Shown in pieces: positions 22,407 to 34,712 of a stretch of DNA of 64,000 nucleotides. The stretch is taken from the NCBI GenBank assembly GCA_032158125.1, contig JASKOT010000002.1, positions 124,001 through 188,000 of the forward strand, given 5' to 3'. Made by a program: the position numbers and the translations under genes. The notes beneath the pieces were generated by a model, which saw only the letters and a program-made list of their open reading frames with translations, ran no database searches and was not told the DNA's origin. This stretch comes from Papiliotrema nemorosa. Lineage: Eukaryota; Basidiomycota; Tremellomycetes; Tremellales; Rhynchogastremaceae. Position 1 is the first letter of the stretch, and the number at the start of each line of letters is the position of its first letter.

Positions 22407-22783
22407 ATTACTGGTCGCATCCACGATGCGCAGCTTGTCGTTCCTAGATGTACAATAGACTCTATCCCAGCATGCATGTACTGCACAATTATGTCAGACA
22501 AGGACCGCTGCTCGGCGGACCTGTGTGATATCTGGTCAACGAACATTTTGATCGGCTCATTCGTCGTTCATGTCATTATGCATGGCTCACAGATGGCTAC
22601 AGACATATCACTCATACTACGTTATCATGATAGACACTCTACATATGTACACTATAATCATGGGTCAGACAGGAAGAAAACGAGCCAGACATTGTCCCCT
22701 CGGACGCCGTCTCATGCTTTTTCTTCCACCCGTTTACCCCCTTTCTTCCATCTCTCCCTCAACACACCTTGGTTTGGTGACTT
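22407..22783. other. Non-coding gap where the helicase C lobe is missing
   Basis: All six frames were read for motifs IV-VI of SNF2 enzymes (for example HPYL, FSQ, DPxWNP or QAxxRxxRxGQ) and none was found. This stretch is simply the 3' flank of two convergent genes, the truncated remodeler and RIF1. Confidence 0.6.
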
Positions 22784-25700
22784 TTATGACCTCCTCTTTG
22801 CTCTCTTTGCGGCTCTATCAGCGATAGCTCTCAGTTCGAGATTCGCCTGTGTAGCCGCTCGCAACACCTCGACCTGCCTCATCATTGCCAAAACGCCTTC
22901 CAAGTCGAGATTGGCGATACTCTCCACTTCTCTTGTGGCCAGCTCGAGCGACCTCATCATCCTCACTTGTCTCGCGGTACGTGTAACAGGTGTAGGTGGC
23001 GGTCCATTCGCCTGTTTATTCTCATTGACACGTTGCTGCGATTCTTCGGCATCTGACAATTAGCATCTGTGTGAAGTATAGCACTACAGGCGACTCACCG
23101 TCAAATTGCCCAGAGGGTTCCTCTGTTTTGAGCGACTCGTCCGATACGAGCTGAGGTCTCGTCCGACTTCTCGTTTGCCTTCGCGAAGGAGTTCGAGCTC
23201 TTATCAGTACGGGCGTGACAGCTAGCTCATTAGCTTCATCTTCTAGGCGAACCGGCACCACTCACCTCGCGGCTGGGACCAAGCGATCTCTCCCTCCTCT
23301 TCTCTGCGCCGTTTCCTTGCCGACTCTGGCGAAAGTAATAACTCGTCCTCCTCGTCGTCTCCAGCTGATGGTGCCATGGCCATGTCGGATCCCACCGGAG
23401 TCTCTACTTTTGGCACCGCCTCCGTGGAAGCGGATCTACCCATCGCTCTGATTTTCTTCTTCTGCCTTCGACGGTTTGCTGCGGTGGGGAACTGTTTGGA
23501 TTGCGACTCCTCACTCGTCTGAGAAAATTCTGCTGGTGTCCGGCTACGATCTCCACGCTGAGAGGTGGATTTTTGTCCCGAAGTCGAGGCGAGCGGCTGC
23601 ACTGCCTTCTTCTGGTCGACTTCCACGGTCTGACCGAGCGGCTGCATGGATGTGGTTGGACTTCGAAAGATAGGTACTCGGGACAACAATGCCTTTGCAG
23701 ACGCCATGAATGATTGTCGTTGCGAAATCTGGGGGGCAGGCTCGGGAGAGGGGGAACGCGACAGATCGATGACATCCCGAGAGTTGGATCGCGCAGGTAG
23801 GATGGGCGAGTTTGAGACAAAGATACAATCATCAATTTCCGCATCGTCGCTCTCGTCAATGGCATCGTTGGAGTCGGGGACCAGAGGGGTAACGGGAGCA
23901 GGTTGGAGAGAATGTGAAGAATCAGCTTCCACTTCGATTCGAAAGCGCTTGGGCTCCGGTTGACCTTGGTCCATTAGCTCTGTCTCGGTTCACAAGCAGT
24001 AGTATGAACTCACTCTCAGCGGGGCCAAGCGGTCTAGTCTGCGTAGAGCGTTTGCGACCCTTTCTACCTCGTCTGCCTTTGACGATCTTCTGACTTGTTG
24101 GTCCAAACACGTCCCCCGACTGGTGCTCCTCCTTGACGAGCTCGACGATGGGAACAAAGTCACTTTCGGCATCGTCAACGACTGAGTCTGAAGCAAGATT
24201 GCCCTCGGATAAGATGGGCGACAAGGCGGGTTTCGTAGCACGCGCCCTTTTCTCAGTCGTCGGTGGAATGATGGTGGCCGCTTGCGATTGTGTTTGCGAC
24301 ACGTCGGCATCATATTCGTCGGCTGTGTTGTCGAAGTCTGCGGCTAGCTCGATGTTAATTTCAGTCTCGGTGACATCGACGACGACTTCAGACGGCTCGG
24401 ACACTGATCGCATGCTTGCCGAATGGGGGTACTTGTTTTGAGACTCCTCCTGAACGTGAGTGAGGTGATGCGATTTAGTGCACAGATCAACTTACGACTG
24501 AAAAGGTGTCCTTGACCACTAGGCCGGGAACAGTGATGAAACCAGGAACCGCGGCGCAAATGTCCTCCATGAACGATCGAAGTTGCCCTGACATGCTGTC
24601 GACGTGGACTCGCGCGAAGCAACCCTGGTAAAATTCCTTGAAGGCTTGTAGCGCTTTGTTACTCTTCGCTCGCGATAGGCGAGGACCAAACAAGTCGAGC
24701 AGCGAGTCCATCAGATCGCCGTCTGCCGTCAGATGCCCAGCTTGAACCGCTTCCAGCAAGCCTGCGAGCATCGTCATGTATACCTCGTCCAGCTGGTGAT
24801 CAATTGACGTCGTGCCCAAGCATGAGTGCCGACTTACCATGATGGCGAAGCTGTCGTCGAGGACAATTTTGTTCTCGTCCATGAGCCAGACGGCCAACCC
24901 CTCCTTTAGGGCGTTGGCAACGGGCCACACAAACTCGAGTGGAAGCTTCAATATGGCCTGCTTTACGACGACAAGCAATTCAAAGACAGCTGCGCTGATC
25001 GCGGGCGCGCCGTCATCGAGTGTTTCCGGCCGAGGATACGAGTCGCATAGCGCGTCGGATACCAATGAAAGGAAATCGACTGGCAGATAGTTCTTGTTGA
25101 TTGAGAAATGTTCGGAATCCGATGCTTCGAGAGTCACAAAGGCGAGATGAGATACCGCGACAGCAAGACAGGACAGAGTGATGGTCGAAGAGGTGGTCTT
25201 TGAGCCTCGATCGAGAAAGTCGCGCAAGTGTCCCGCAAGAGTTTCGAGGACACCAAAGTTGGCCCCCACCTGTCGCGACTTGAAGCGGAGGACAGTGACA
25301 CCAAGCAGAGCTCGCCAAGCGGCTAGATCGTCCGTTGTGGCGTGTTGATGCCATGCTGATGTAATCTTCCCCGCTCGGAACGGGCACGAGAGCAGAGAAA
25401 CTAGCAAGACACCTGTGTGATTTGTACTCGACGCCGCGCTGGGTTGAATATCAATGACTTGGACCCATTTCAACGCTGAAGAATCAGTGGTGTCAGATGG
25501 ATATAAGGAGACGTACCCAGTCGTCGCCAGATAGCCAACTGAAGACTCTCATCCTCCTGAGATAGGAATGGCATGTGGTTGGTCATGTCGCCCAATAATC
25601 TGCTGGAAAATCCAAGAGCCGAACCCAAGTCGAGCAGAGAGCTCACTATACTCAGGAAAGTAGCCTTTGTCCCCGAAGACAGTGGTATTTGCGTGCTGCG

Positions 25701-28700
25701 GGTGATGTGACCCAAGAGACATCCAGCCATTGTGACGCCTTTCGTTGCGTCAGCTCCAAAAGCCATGTCGAGAACCGAATCGTCCGTCGCGTCCGCGTTT
25801 GCACGCTGCTCGAGCCGAGTGGAGCCGATCGCAGCTGGACCCAAGATTCGGGTTGCGGATTCGTACAGGTGTCCGAAAACGCCTATCCGCAGAGCATTCG
25901 GCTCCTCCACATGTGAACCGTCACTTGACCACTCGCTGATCGGAACATATGACATCGGATCGCGATCGTAGATCTGGACCAAATGACGGGTGACTAGCCA
26001 TAAGGATCGCCGATACTCGTCGGAATCTTTTGGCGAATTTGCGATTGCCGTCATGATGCTGGACCAGATTGAAGAAACGATTTTTGGCAGAAGAGGACGC
26101 GTTTCCGCACTCTGCGCCCACTCGCCCTCTATCTGGCTAAAGCCTGTAATGCCTGTCAAAAGGTCCTGGAACAGGTCGAGCAGGTTGTCGAGTCGATGAA
26201 TAATCCACTTGCTGCCGAAAGCGGGAATGTCTTCAGCTCGTATCGATGCCTGAGACCCGATGATGTCCATGGGCTCGTCGCCAAAAGCATCTCCATTCAG
26301 ATATTCGGGGGAGATCAGCTTGTCTAGGGACCAGCACCGAGTAAGACGAGAGTCGGCTGTGGATGCCAGGATCGCTGCAAGGATCTGGCAACCATCGATT
26401 TTGAGCTCATCCAATCCACGAATGGACCAAAGCTTCTTGACGATGGGGCCGATGACCCTGTCCCAGGCCTTGTCTGACCTGTCCAGCATCGCTTGCTCCA
26501 GATCTGCCTCACTCTCTGGAATACCATCTGATGATGGCAGGCCTGAGATTGTCGTGATTTCCTTTGCCGGTTGCTCCTTGTGATGCAAGGCAATACCCGC
26601 AAAGGCGTAAGCTATACTGATAGCAGATTTGCCCGTCGTTACTATCCAGTGAAGCTTTTTCGATTTCTCTACACGCTGCCACGTCCATTGTCCGTTGACA
26701 ATTGTTCTCGAGGTAGAGGCTGGATCGAGCGCGAGGTTCATAGAGTGCTCGAATGGCAGTTGTACGGACTTGAGCCTGTCGGTCCAATCTCCTGTGGAAG
26801 AGTGAGGGAACGGGTTGTATGCGGTGTTGATGATCCCATCATGTAACGATGCGATGCTTCCAGCAGAGAGATATGCGTAAATAGCATGGTTCCACGCTAC
26901 ACGGGCCAGCAGCGGACGAACGGTGTTTGTAGATGGACTGAGCGACCGCTATGTATCAGCACTGCACACATTTAGGTAACTCACGTCCATGATGTGATCG
27001 AAAGCCGACGCCAGACCAGAGGAAGCATAGGATGATCCAATTAGATATACGAGCAAAGACCAAGTGGCACACGCCCAGACGACTTCATTTGCGGTGCCAA
27101 CCGTCTCCTTGAGCATGCGTTCCAATTCCGTCCATTCGGTTCGCTTCTCTCCAGTAGTTGCGACCAGAGTGGATCTGATGGGCGCGCGGAAAGCACTTTT
27201 CAAGTGAGAAATGACGAATTGTTCCAGACGCTGTACCAAGGCCTTGTTCTTGATCCAGTCCTCCTTGCTCGCCGTGTCTGAGAGTACCGCTCGCTTCGCA
27301 CAAGCAGCGGCGGCGACGGCTGCTCCTGCCCGGTGCCTGATCATGGCCGAGGAGGCAGACAGACTTCTCAGACATGGTGCGAGCAATTCTGTATAGTGCG
27401 CAAAGAAGATTTTGGGGTAAGAGTCGAACATGTTCGAGACAGCGATAATGGCCTCTTTGCGCAATTGACCCGTGCTGTCTTTCGCCGAAGAGTTTGTCGA
27501 TGGCGTACCCAGGCCGTCCGTCAAGGCTGATTCCAGAGACCGAGCGATCTTCTCTTTCACTGGCGCAACGCACCCCGTCGGTAATTTCAGATTTGCCAAG
27601 ACAGTCAAGGCATTATAATACGTTCTCTTCGGATTCGGTGTTGGCAGGCTCGGCGTTCGTACTATCGACATGACCGTGTCGAGCAGTGAGGTGAGATCGG
27701 CATCGGAGAAACCGCTATAGAGTGTTCGGAAATTGAATAAGACGGCGAGGAGTCGCAAAGTCGCGGCACCAACACCTGCTGATTCTCGCCTGTATCGGAC
27801 TTCCGATTCGCTGTAACCCTTCCGTGTTGGCTCGCTCGAGGGGGATAATTTCTTGCTGGCCGGGATGGGTGTTGGAGAAGGGGTGAGCCGTCTAGCGGAA
27901 TCGCGTAACGGCATCAATCCTCGAAAAGGCGAAGAATCCACGTCGTCCGAGGGAAGCTCCGAGTTTGGAACTCTACCCAGCAGACGGCGTAGATCTCTCT
28001 GTAAAGCGCAGACTAGTCGCGGTGCCGCGTCACGTATCGCAGTCAAGATGGGCTCCATTTCCTCCATCGTCGTTTCCCTTCCTTCTCCAGGGCTTAGGCG
28101 AGCTTTGAGGTTAATAATCAAGACGTTGTACGCCTCCTCCAGCGTCAACAGATCCTCGGCGCCGCTTAGTATGATCTCGACCAGGGACGAAGTCGCGAGC
28201 GGTCCGCTTGCCTCGGCCTCTTCCTCCACCTCTGATACTGCATCCGGCCTTACATTCCCTTCGTCTGCGGACATGATGCTGTCATCTGAGCCGGGATTGT
28301 CGTCCGGTAAAGCTCTACCTTTCCCCTTATCCAATCCCTCCCCAGCTGCCGTCCTCATTGCGGCCAGCTGGAAGGAGTCTCGAGCGATTAGACGTGGTCT
28401 TGTCCCGCTGACTACCAAACGCGCCTCTTCCTTGTTGTTCAAAGTTCCCTCCTCGACCGAATGAGCAAGGCGAATCTGATGTATACGCTGTTTGAGGATG
28501 CTCTTGGAGGCCGATGAATTCACAGGACGAGAATGAGCAGGAGACGATTCGCAGATGGGATCCGAGGATTCTGGGTCGGGGTAGGCTCGAATAGATGCGG
28601 GAGGGGTTTTGAGGGGGAGAATGGAATCGGTCCGAAGGAAGTACTTGGTATCGTTGGATGGGGAGAAAATGACACCTCGACGAGAGGTAAGGGCAGCTGA

Positions 28701-28914
28701 TTATCAGCTTACGTGTGGGCTGAAGTGACTCTGTGTGGTTGAGCAACGCACCGACAGTCTTCGCTGCACCTAGGGGGACAACCCCCTCTCTCCCACTTGC
28801 ACCGCTCACAGGGGTGCGACCTTGCCTGCTCGGAGAAGGTAAATGAATGCTAAAAGGCGATGATGATGGTCCAGCTTCATCGGAAAAGGTGACAGAGTGG
28901 TTGGCGGTTGACAT
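22784..28914 (-). CDS. RIF1: RIF1-like telomere/replication-timing protein
   Basis: Nine exons: 28914-28752, 28696-26985, 26948-25517, 25475-24838, 24792-24496, 24449-24014, 23979-23266, 23221-23099 and 23052-22784, giving 1927 residues. The first two thirds are alpha-helical repeat sequence of the Rif1 N-terminal type (for example TLRLLAVLFNFRTLYSGFSD, then RKEAIIAVSNMFDSYPKIFF). The last third is disordered, acidic and Ser/Pro-rich, with a basic segment KGRRGRKGRKR and a final predicted helix. Short PP1-docking-like motifs lie at the N-terminus: HSVTF (6-10), GVIF (62-65) and SILK (120-123). Known Rif1 proteins recruit PP1 to control origin firing and act at telomeres and double-strand breaks. 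Introns are very short (34-55 nt) and all phases close. The family call is from overall architecture plus these motifs. Confidence 0.75.
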
Positions 28915-29442
28915 GAAAGAGCCAAAACTCGACGCGGCTGGAGGTTGTGGGATGGGTGGGGTAGATTTTGCAACTCGCGTTCTATGAGTCGGACCAAGAT
29001 GTCACGTTTGAGCCGAGAAGTAGACGGTACAGGCAGAGGGTTCACGAGAATGTCCCACGATGCCAGGATGAGAGATGTGAAGAGGATGAGGATGTATGAT
29101 GAGTGGGTATAGGGAATTGAAGATGTTCAGCCATCGGAACATGAGATGTCACCCCCGCCCAAAACGCGTCGCGTAAAGGCATAAGCCACCCCGCGTGCCT
29201 GGCGGCTCGCGGAGTTGACCGCACATCTCCGCCGTTGCCACCCAGAGTGCCACTTACATCCCGACGACTAGCCCATCAAAACTCCGAGAAATGCCGTGTA
29301 ATAGCAGGTGTTGGGTGGCGGTCATCGCCGCCAAGCAATTGCAGAATTCGAGGTGGTCGCTCTCGCTGGCTGGTGCAGGGTTGCTCGACGTCGAAAGCTT
29401 GTATATCACGGTCCTCTCCTTCTCACTCTACATATAGCCAAA
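28915..29442. other. Divergent promoter region RIF1 / eS21
   Basis: This is the shared 5' flank of RIF1 (minus) and the ribosomal protein gene (plus). The minus open frame at 29042-29224 has no support. A pyrimidine-rich stretch (tcctctccttctcactctac) precedes the eS21 start, as is usual for ribosomal protein genes. Confidence 0.5.
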
Positions 29443-29995
29443 ATGGGTCAGTTCATGCTCCTCCACACCGAACATCGATCGTCATCCCGTCAGCAACAGC
29501 AACAAGGAGGTGCGGAAGATTATGGAGAGGGACAGCTCGACACAGAAACGCACATGGAGATTGTTGCTGGATACGCTGCTGGCGGGATGACGGATGGAGC
29601 GATTATTGGCGGTCTTACAAGGATGGTATACTGATATCGCAGAAAACGACAAAGGTGTTCTCGTCGACCTCTACATCCCCCGACACTGCTCGGCTACCAG
29701 TATGTCGAGGAATATATTCATGGTGTCAAAGGAGTCTGACATTTCTAGACCGACTGATCACCGCCAAGGATCACGCCTCGATCCAGATCCAGGTTGCCGA
29801 TGTTGACGCCGATGGAAAGGCCATCAAGGGTCAATCCACCACCATTGCCATCTGCGGTCGAATCCGAGCTCAAGGTGACTCGGACGACTCTATCAACCGA
29901 ATTGCTACCAAGGAGGGCCGTGAGTGTAGCCCTCCTCCATCTGGTCGTTCGCTGACGGTTCAGTGTTGAAGAACACCTGGACTTACTCCCGATAA
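29443..29995 (+). CDS. RPS21: 40S ribosomal protein eS21
   Basis: Four exons: 29443-29446, 29643-29699, 29749-29919 and 29964-29995, giving the canonical 87 residues. The reading MENDKGVLVDLYIPRHCSAT, RLITAKDHASIQIQVADVD and GLLKNTWTYSR matches eukaryotic eS21 throughout. The protein sits on the solvent side of the small subunit near uS2. The first coding exon carries only the ATG and one base; the 196-nt first intron is the longest of this gene, a common layout in fungal ribosomal protein genes. Confidence 0.97.
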
Positions 29996-30192
29996 AATGT
30001 AGAATCACGAGAGAAACGGTTCCATTTGACGGGTTGTTTGGATGCATGTAGCTGGCTTCATCGACCATTTGCACACTCAACGAGGAATGAGAGGCCAGTC
30101 GCATGCTGATGTAGGGATCGCTCGCAGAGGTCTGTCAATGGGTGGCATCAAACGGAATACTTGCAGTACCCTGCGGTATAACAATGGGTGCA

Positions 30193-32079
30193 TCAGTCTC
30201 CTCCACCGTCGTCCGCATCAGCATCCTCCTCCCCGTGACCGGGAGATCGCTCGAAGATGAAATGATCCTCCTCGTCCCCCTCCGGCAATCGCTCCAAGAT
30301 CGCCTCGCATTCGCACAGCAACTCGGTGCAGAACAAGTCAAGATTGAGGTCGCAGGGATCACTGATTATCAGCATAAGGTGCTACTATCACAGGAGCAAG
30401 GCATTTACGTTCCGAAAGGCTGTTCGACCTGTGCCGCAATGCCCTCTATACCTGACTGTCAGCTTGATGTTTGCTGATTGAACTCGCCCATATAGATGAT
30501 CGCGATAAAAGTCATTAGCGGGACCATTTTCACTCCAAGGGCGTCGACCAGGGTGAATGGCAAGACGAAGAGTAGCATAGTTGTCGCCTGTTTCATGTGT
30601 ACCGCGATGATGTACGGCATGGGAGTTTGCCTATACGTTGGCGAAGGAACAATGGCACAGACTCACACGACTCGCTCCATCGAACCTAGCTGGTCGGTCA
30701 TGCTGTTCACCAGTCCTTGCATGGCGTTGAATCCCTGATGTCAATTTCATGGCTCCTGGAGATACCTACCGCCGGTCCGACGGTCTCAAGACATCCCATT
30801 CTTCTGAAACGGAAAAGTGTCCTACTAATCTCGTGTGCACTACTTGTCAGCTTTCGTACTCATCCTTCATCAGGAATAGCGTACATGATGAGCGGCAACC
30901 CCAGCTCGACCATCCTTCCCAGACCGACCTCTGCTCTTCGCATGACATCCATCGCGGCATTGGTATCATCGATTGATCTTCGTAGATCTGGCTTCACACC
31001 AGGCTTGATCAAAGGTGTCCGCTCGTTATTCCGGCGTCTGCTAGACCTGCTAACGTGGTCGCGCGTGTCCGCATCGGTGTAGCCTTGCGGTACCACCACT
31101 CGTACAGCTGTCGGACGGCGTTTCAACACTCGAGGGTGAGGATGGCGAAACCGATCAAGGGGTGAAGCAGGCGCTTCCGATTGTGCCGACCGGATAGAAG
31201 AATGAGATCTCGCACTGAGGCTCCCATGTCTTTCGACACCGCTGGTTGACGTCGGAAGACCAAGAAGTGCTTCTTCGTCGCCTGTAGGACTCGCGGATCT
31301 CGGTAGACTACCTCCAATTTGCTTAGGGGAGGCGCTCAAAGGCGATGAGTCGGGCGGTAAAGAAGTGGTGCGCAGATGTTTGATGTTCGCTCCTCCCAGT
31401 CTAGGGGGCAGTAGACCTGGACATCTCGTTATTCTCTAGGCAAGGGGCAGAGACTGCTCTCACCTTTGAGGTCGTCGTGGTGGACACCGCCTTCGGCTCG
31501 TAGATGATGTTTTGTAGCCACGACAAACGCTACTATGAGCCGCATGAGTTGTTTCTTCTCCATCGTGAGCTGGGCGCGCGATACAGGTGACGGAGTGTCG
31601 GAAGATGGTGGCAAGGTAGTCACAACCCAGATGGTCTGTAGGGTGAGTGACTGACTCGGGGAAAAGCTGGCATGCCTGGACTCACTCGGCTCAGATTCCG
31701 GGCGTTGGATATGAGTGATGTAAAGTCTTTCCGACCTCTGGCGGTTCAGCATGGGTACTTCTTTCGACTATCCTGCGTACTCGGCGTATCGTTCGTACGC
31801 TGACGAGTTTCTGAAGACTACAATTAGCCTGACGATCAAGGGGTGGGCTTGCCTAGAAGCAATCCAACGACCACCGAAAGCAGCGGGACTGGCTGATCAG
31901 CTCCAGCGCAAAGATGAGAACCATTACCCACCGACATTATTGGTCAAGCCCACTTCCTTATCCCACCATACGGATACGGCAGCTACCGCGGCGGAGAACA
32001 AAGTCACGACGGAAACCGAGCCGAGGATGGTGGGGATAATCGACGCGCGGTAGACCATGATATCGGGTAACCAGCTCAT
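30193..32079 (-). CDS. Bestrophin-family (UPF0187) anion channel
   Basis: About ten exons were followed on the minus strand from ATG 32079 to the stop at 30193. The N-terminus (SWLPDIMVYRASIIPTILG) leads into a helix, then the family signature VGLTNNV, PLLSVVVGLLLVFRNSSAYE and EGRKDFTSLISNARNLSR. A long Ser/Arg-rich loop follows. Then come HEISRTLFRFRRMGCLETVG, TPMPYIIAVHMKQATTMLLF, the helix GVKMVPLMTFIAIIYMG, and GIEGIAAQVEQPFGTDPCDL. The C-terminus is very acidic. Bestrophins are pentameric chloride/bicarbonate channels; fungal members sit in the plasma membrane or in organelles. Two of the introns appear to use GC donors (GCAAGC and GCGAGT), and in both cases the joined protein matches the family signature. 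Confidence 0.85.
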
Positions 32080-32686
32080 TTTGGAAAGCTAGACGTGAGG
32101 CGACACCCAGCGTGGACGGACCTTTGGCTTGTGATCCTCTACATCCTGCATAGTCAAGAGGGACGAGAGGGTATGCACGGGTAGACCCATGCTGCCCTCC
32201 TCTGTCAGCTCAAGCCGCGTTCTAGTGGACATACCAGAGTCTCGGAGAACGCTCGTGATTTTGGCTGCATGTGGTCATTTGCTCGGATCTCGCCATCATC
32301 GGCATTTGTGATGGCGCTCATGGCAGTATCGGCGAGAGCTCAAAGTGAAAGGTGTGCAAAGGACTATTCATGGGCGTCGGTGTATCTGGGCACATCGCGA
32401 AATCTGAAACGCGAACGAGTTTCACATGTCCACAAGAGTCAGACGTCGATCTGTGAGCAAGCTTTGCTGGAACGCAGTCCATAGGCTACCTGCCCATGGG
32501 AAGAGCTCTGACGCGAGATCCAGTCCACCGGATCGTTCATTCCAGATCGACCTTGCATGCACCTTCTCACTGTACAAGGCAAGAACAGTTCGAGGGCTGA
32601 AACGTGAGACTGACAAGGGCGGCGATAACCGAGAACCGAATGAGATGAAGAGTTCGATGGCATACACGATGGTCTGAACATCCCTC
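32080..32686. other. Divergent intergenic region
   Basis: This is the 5' flank of the bestrophin gene (minus) and the LRR gene (plus). Several overlapping short frames on both strands lack protein character. No RNA gene or repeat was seen. Confidence 0.4.
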
Positions 32687-34630
32687 ATGGCCTCCTCGAG
32701 CCATTTCACTCCCCGCAAAAGAGCTCAGGCAGAATCCTCCGGCTCTTCAAAACGTCGAAAGATCGCTTGGTCATCTAATCGGAATATCTGGAACTCGGCA
32801 GATGACTGGGACACGCTCGTAGCTGAAAGTCAACTTTCGACAGCTAGCATATCTCTGCGCCGATCACGCCCTCGAGGACTGCAGAGTCTAGTCTGCTGCG
32901 CTACTGAAGCCTGTGCGAGAAGCTTCAAGAGGATATGGGAGGTCCCAACTCCAGGGGGATTCGTAGGTCAGACTGTATTGGGAGAGTACTGGAAAGATGG
33001 TTGGGCGTGGGTACCGGATCATCTCAAGGCAGATGTCCGGGATAAAGTGTTTCGATACTGGGGAGAGTATGTGACTGCGAGTATGCTCAGCGAGGTGAGT
33101 CGTCTCCTTTATCAGCAGACCGTGCTGAAGGCAGGTCTTTGGCCTACCGCAATCGATATACCTGCCAGCGAAATCATTACCGATACTCAGCAAGGCCAAC
33201 TCGCTCAGGTCATTCTTGCCGGACTCCAAGCGGGAGACGGTCAGTCTGAAGGTGACTCATGCGACATCTATCATCGATGCTGCCTTTGCACAGGCCATAG
33301 ACCAGATGCCAAACCTCGTAATGATCAATCTCAAGGGGTGCACTTTGGTTGGCGAAAAGACAGTCACAGCGATCATAACGTCATGCACATCTTTGCGGAG
33401 AATCAACTTGAAAGGCACGGGTGTGACAGAGAACCACGTGCGGAGGCTGTTAGATAGGTTCAGCCAACAAGTTGAAAGCTTCAAAGTGGATATCGTGCTC
33501 ATCGAAGTGAGTGAAGGAAATGTCCCGACTGCTTCCAGCTGATAATCCAGAATGTGAATGAATCTCTCTCGGCCATCCCACTACCTCGACTTACGCATCT
33601 CTGCCTCCCTGGAGACTTTCTCAATGCCCGTGATGTTGTCCGCATCCGTCGACACGGGAACAATGTCGACATTCCCCCTCCAAAACCTACACCTGAGGGA
33701 AGCATCTTTGACTGGCCGGCAATTTCCACCTCATTTCCTTCCTTGACTCACTTGTATCTCCCCCGATCTTTCATCCCAGATACAACATTCGGCTTCAAGG
33801 AAAATACCCTCATCAAGCTAGTCTTAGGGTCCGATCCCCCTATCCCGAACAAGGCACTCGTCGACATTCTATCGGAACAAGTGGGATCTTTGCGCAAGAT
33901 TGAGTTTGGGTATATCAGCACTCCAGGGTATACTCCTGGTCGGGGTGATTGGGGCGATTTTGAGCTTGTCGGAGACTTACTTGCGAATTGTCAATTGGAA
34001 AGCTTCAAGCTGGTTTGCCCAGAGACGAAGAATACCGCGGCAAAATCGGGAATGATCGCTTCTACGCAGAGTTTATTCGAGGGCATGAGAGGTAGATGGG
34101 CTCGGAGCTTGAAGGTGAGTCGGGATATGACAATGATCCGTGCTGAATGACAGCATTTGACGATTGAGTTACCATCCGGCCATCTTCCGATCGATTTATG
34201 GCTGCAAGGGAATGACGATGAAGCTTGCCCTGTGTTGGAAAGTCTGCGTATACCGGGTGTGCATGTACGCGATACAGCAGCTTTTGCAAGGACCATTGCG
34301 AGGTTTAGAAATCTGCGCGAACTGGATATATCAGGGACATCAGTGACTGGTGAGAATCGCGACTTCGACAAGGTTACGCGGCTGACGAGCTACAGAAGAT
34401 GACTTATTCACTATTCTCGACAGTTGCAGGTTGTTGTCAAAGATTGACCTGACGTCGTGTCGAGGGGTCAAGGTGCAGATGAGGCGGAACATCTTCAAGG
34501 TTGGTCTTCCTCCACGAACAAATCTGATGCCCAGGCATGGGAGGAGAGGCAGAAGGCGGACATCGAGGATACGACGGCGTCAACGACGAGGACAGGAAGG
34601 ATTGTGCGTTCTATTGGTCGACGGAAATGA
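32687..34630 (+). CDS. Leucine-rich-repeat (RNI-like) protein
   Basis: Exons run from 32687 to the GTGAGT donor after SMLSE near 33094. They resume after a 40-nt intron at VFGLPQS, and continue through further introns ending at CCAG before NVNESL, before HLTIELPSG and before EDDLFTIL, and at GTTGGT...CCCAG before AWEERQ. The stop is at 34630. The protein has a basic N-terminus (TPRKRAQ, KRRKIAW) and then LRR units such as PNLVMINLKGC, TSLRRINLKGTGVT, PRLTHLCLPGD, PSLTHLYLPRS, RNLRELDISGTSVT and SKIDLTSCRGV. RNI-type repeats are typical of F-box partners or Amn1-like regulators, but no F-box was seen, so only the repeat class is claimed. The N-terminal basic run suggests a nuclear protein. Confidence 0.75.
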
Positions 34631-34712
34631 CAATGACCTCGTGCCGGGAATGTGGGTTGCCCATCTGTATCGCATAGTCAATGCAACTTCATCCGATCTT
34701 CACAAGACATTC

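Noticed and set aside
22476..23063. 195-residue plus-strand frame after the remodeler stop
   Set aside because: It overlaps RIF1 exons antiparallel and contains no helicase C motif, so it cannot be the missing lobe.
29447..29642. Possible snoRNA in the first eS21 intron
   Set aside because: A CTGA near the intron end resembles a D box, but there is no convincing C box or terminal stem.
33095..33115. A 21-nt in-frame intron (GTGAGT...CAG) in the LRR gene
   Set aside because: It leaves the later LRR frame broken. A 40-nt intron ending at GGCAG restores it.
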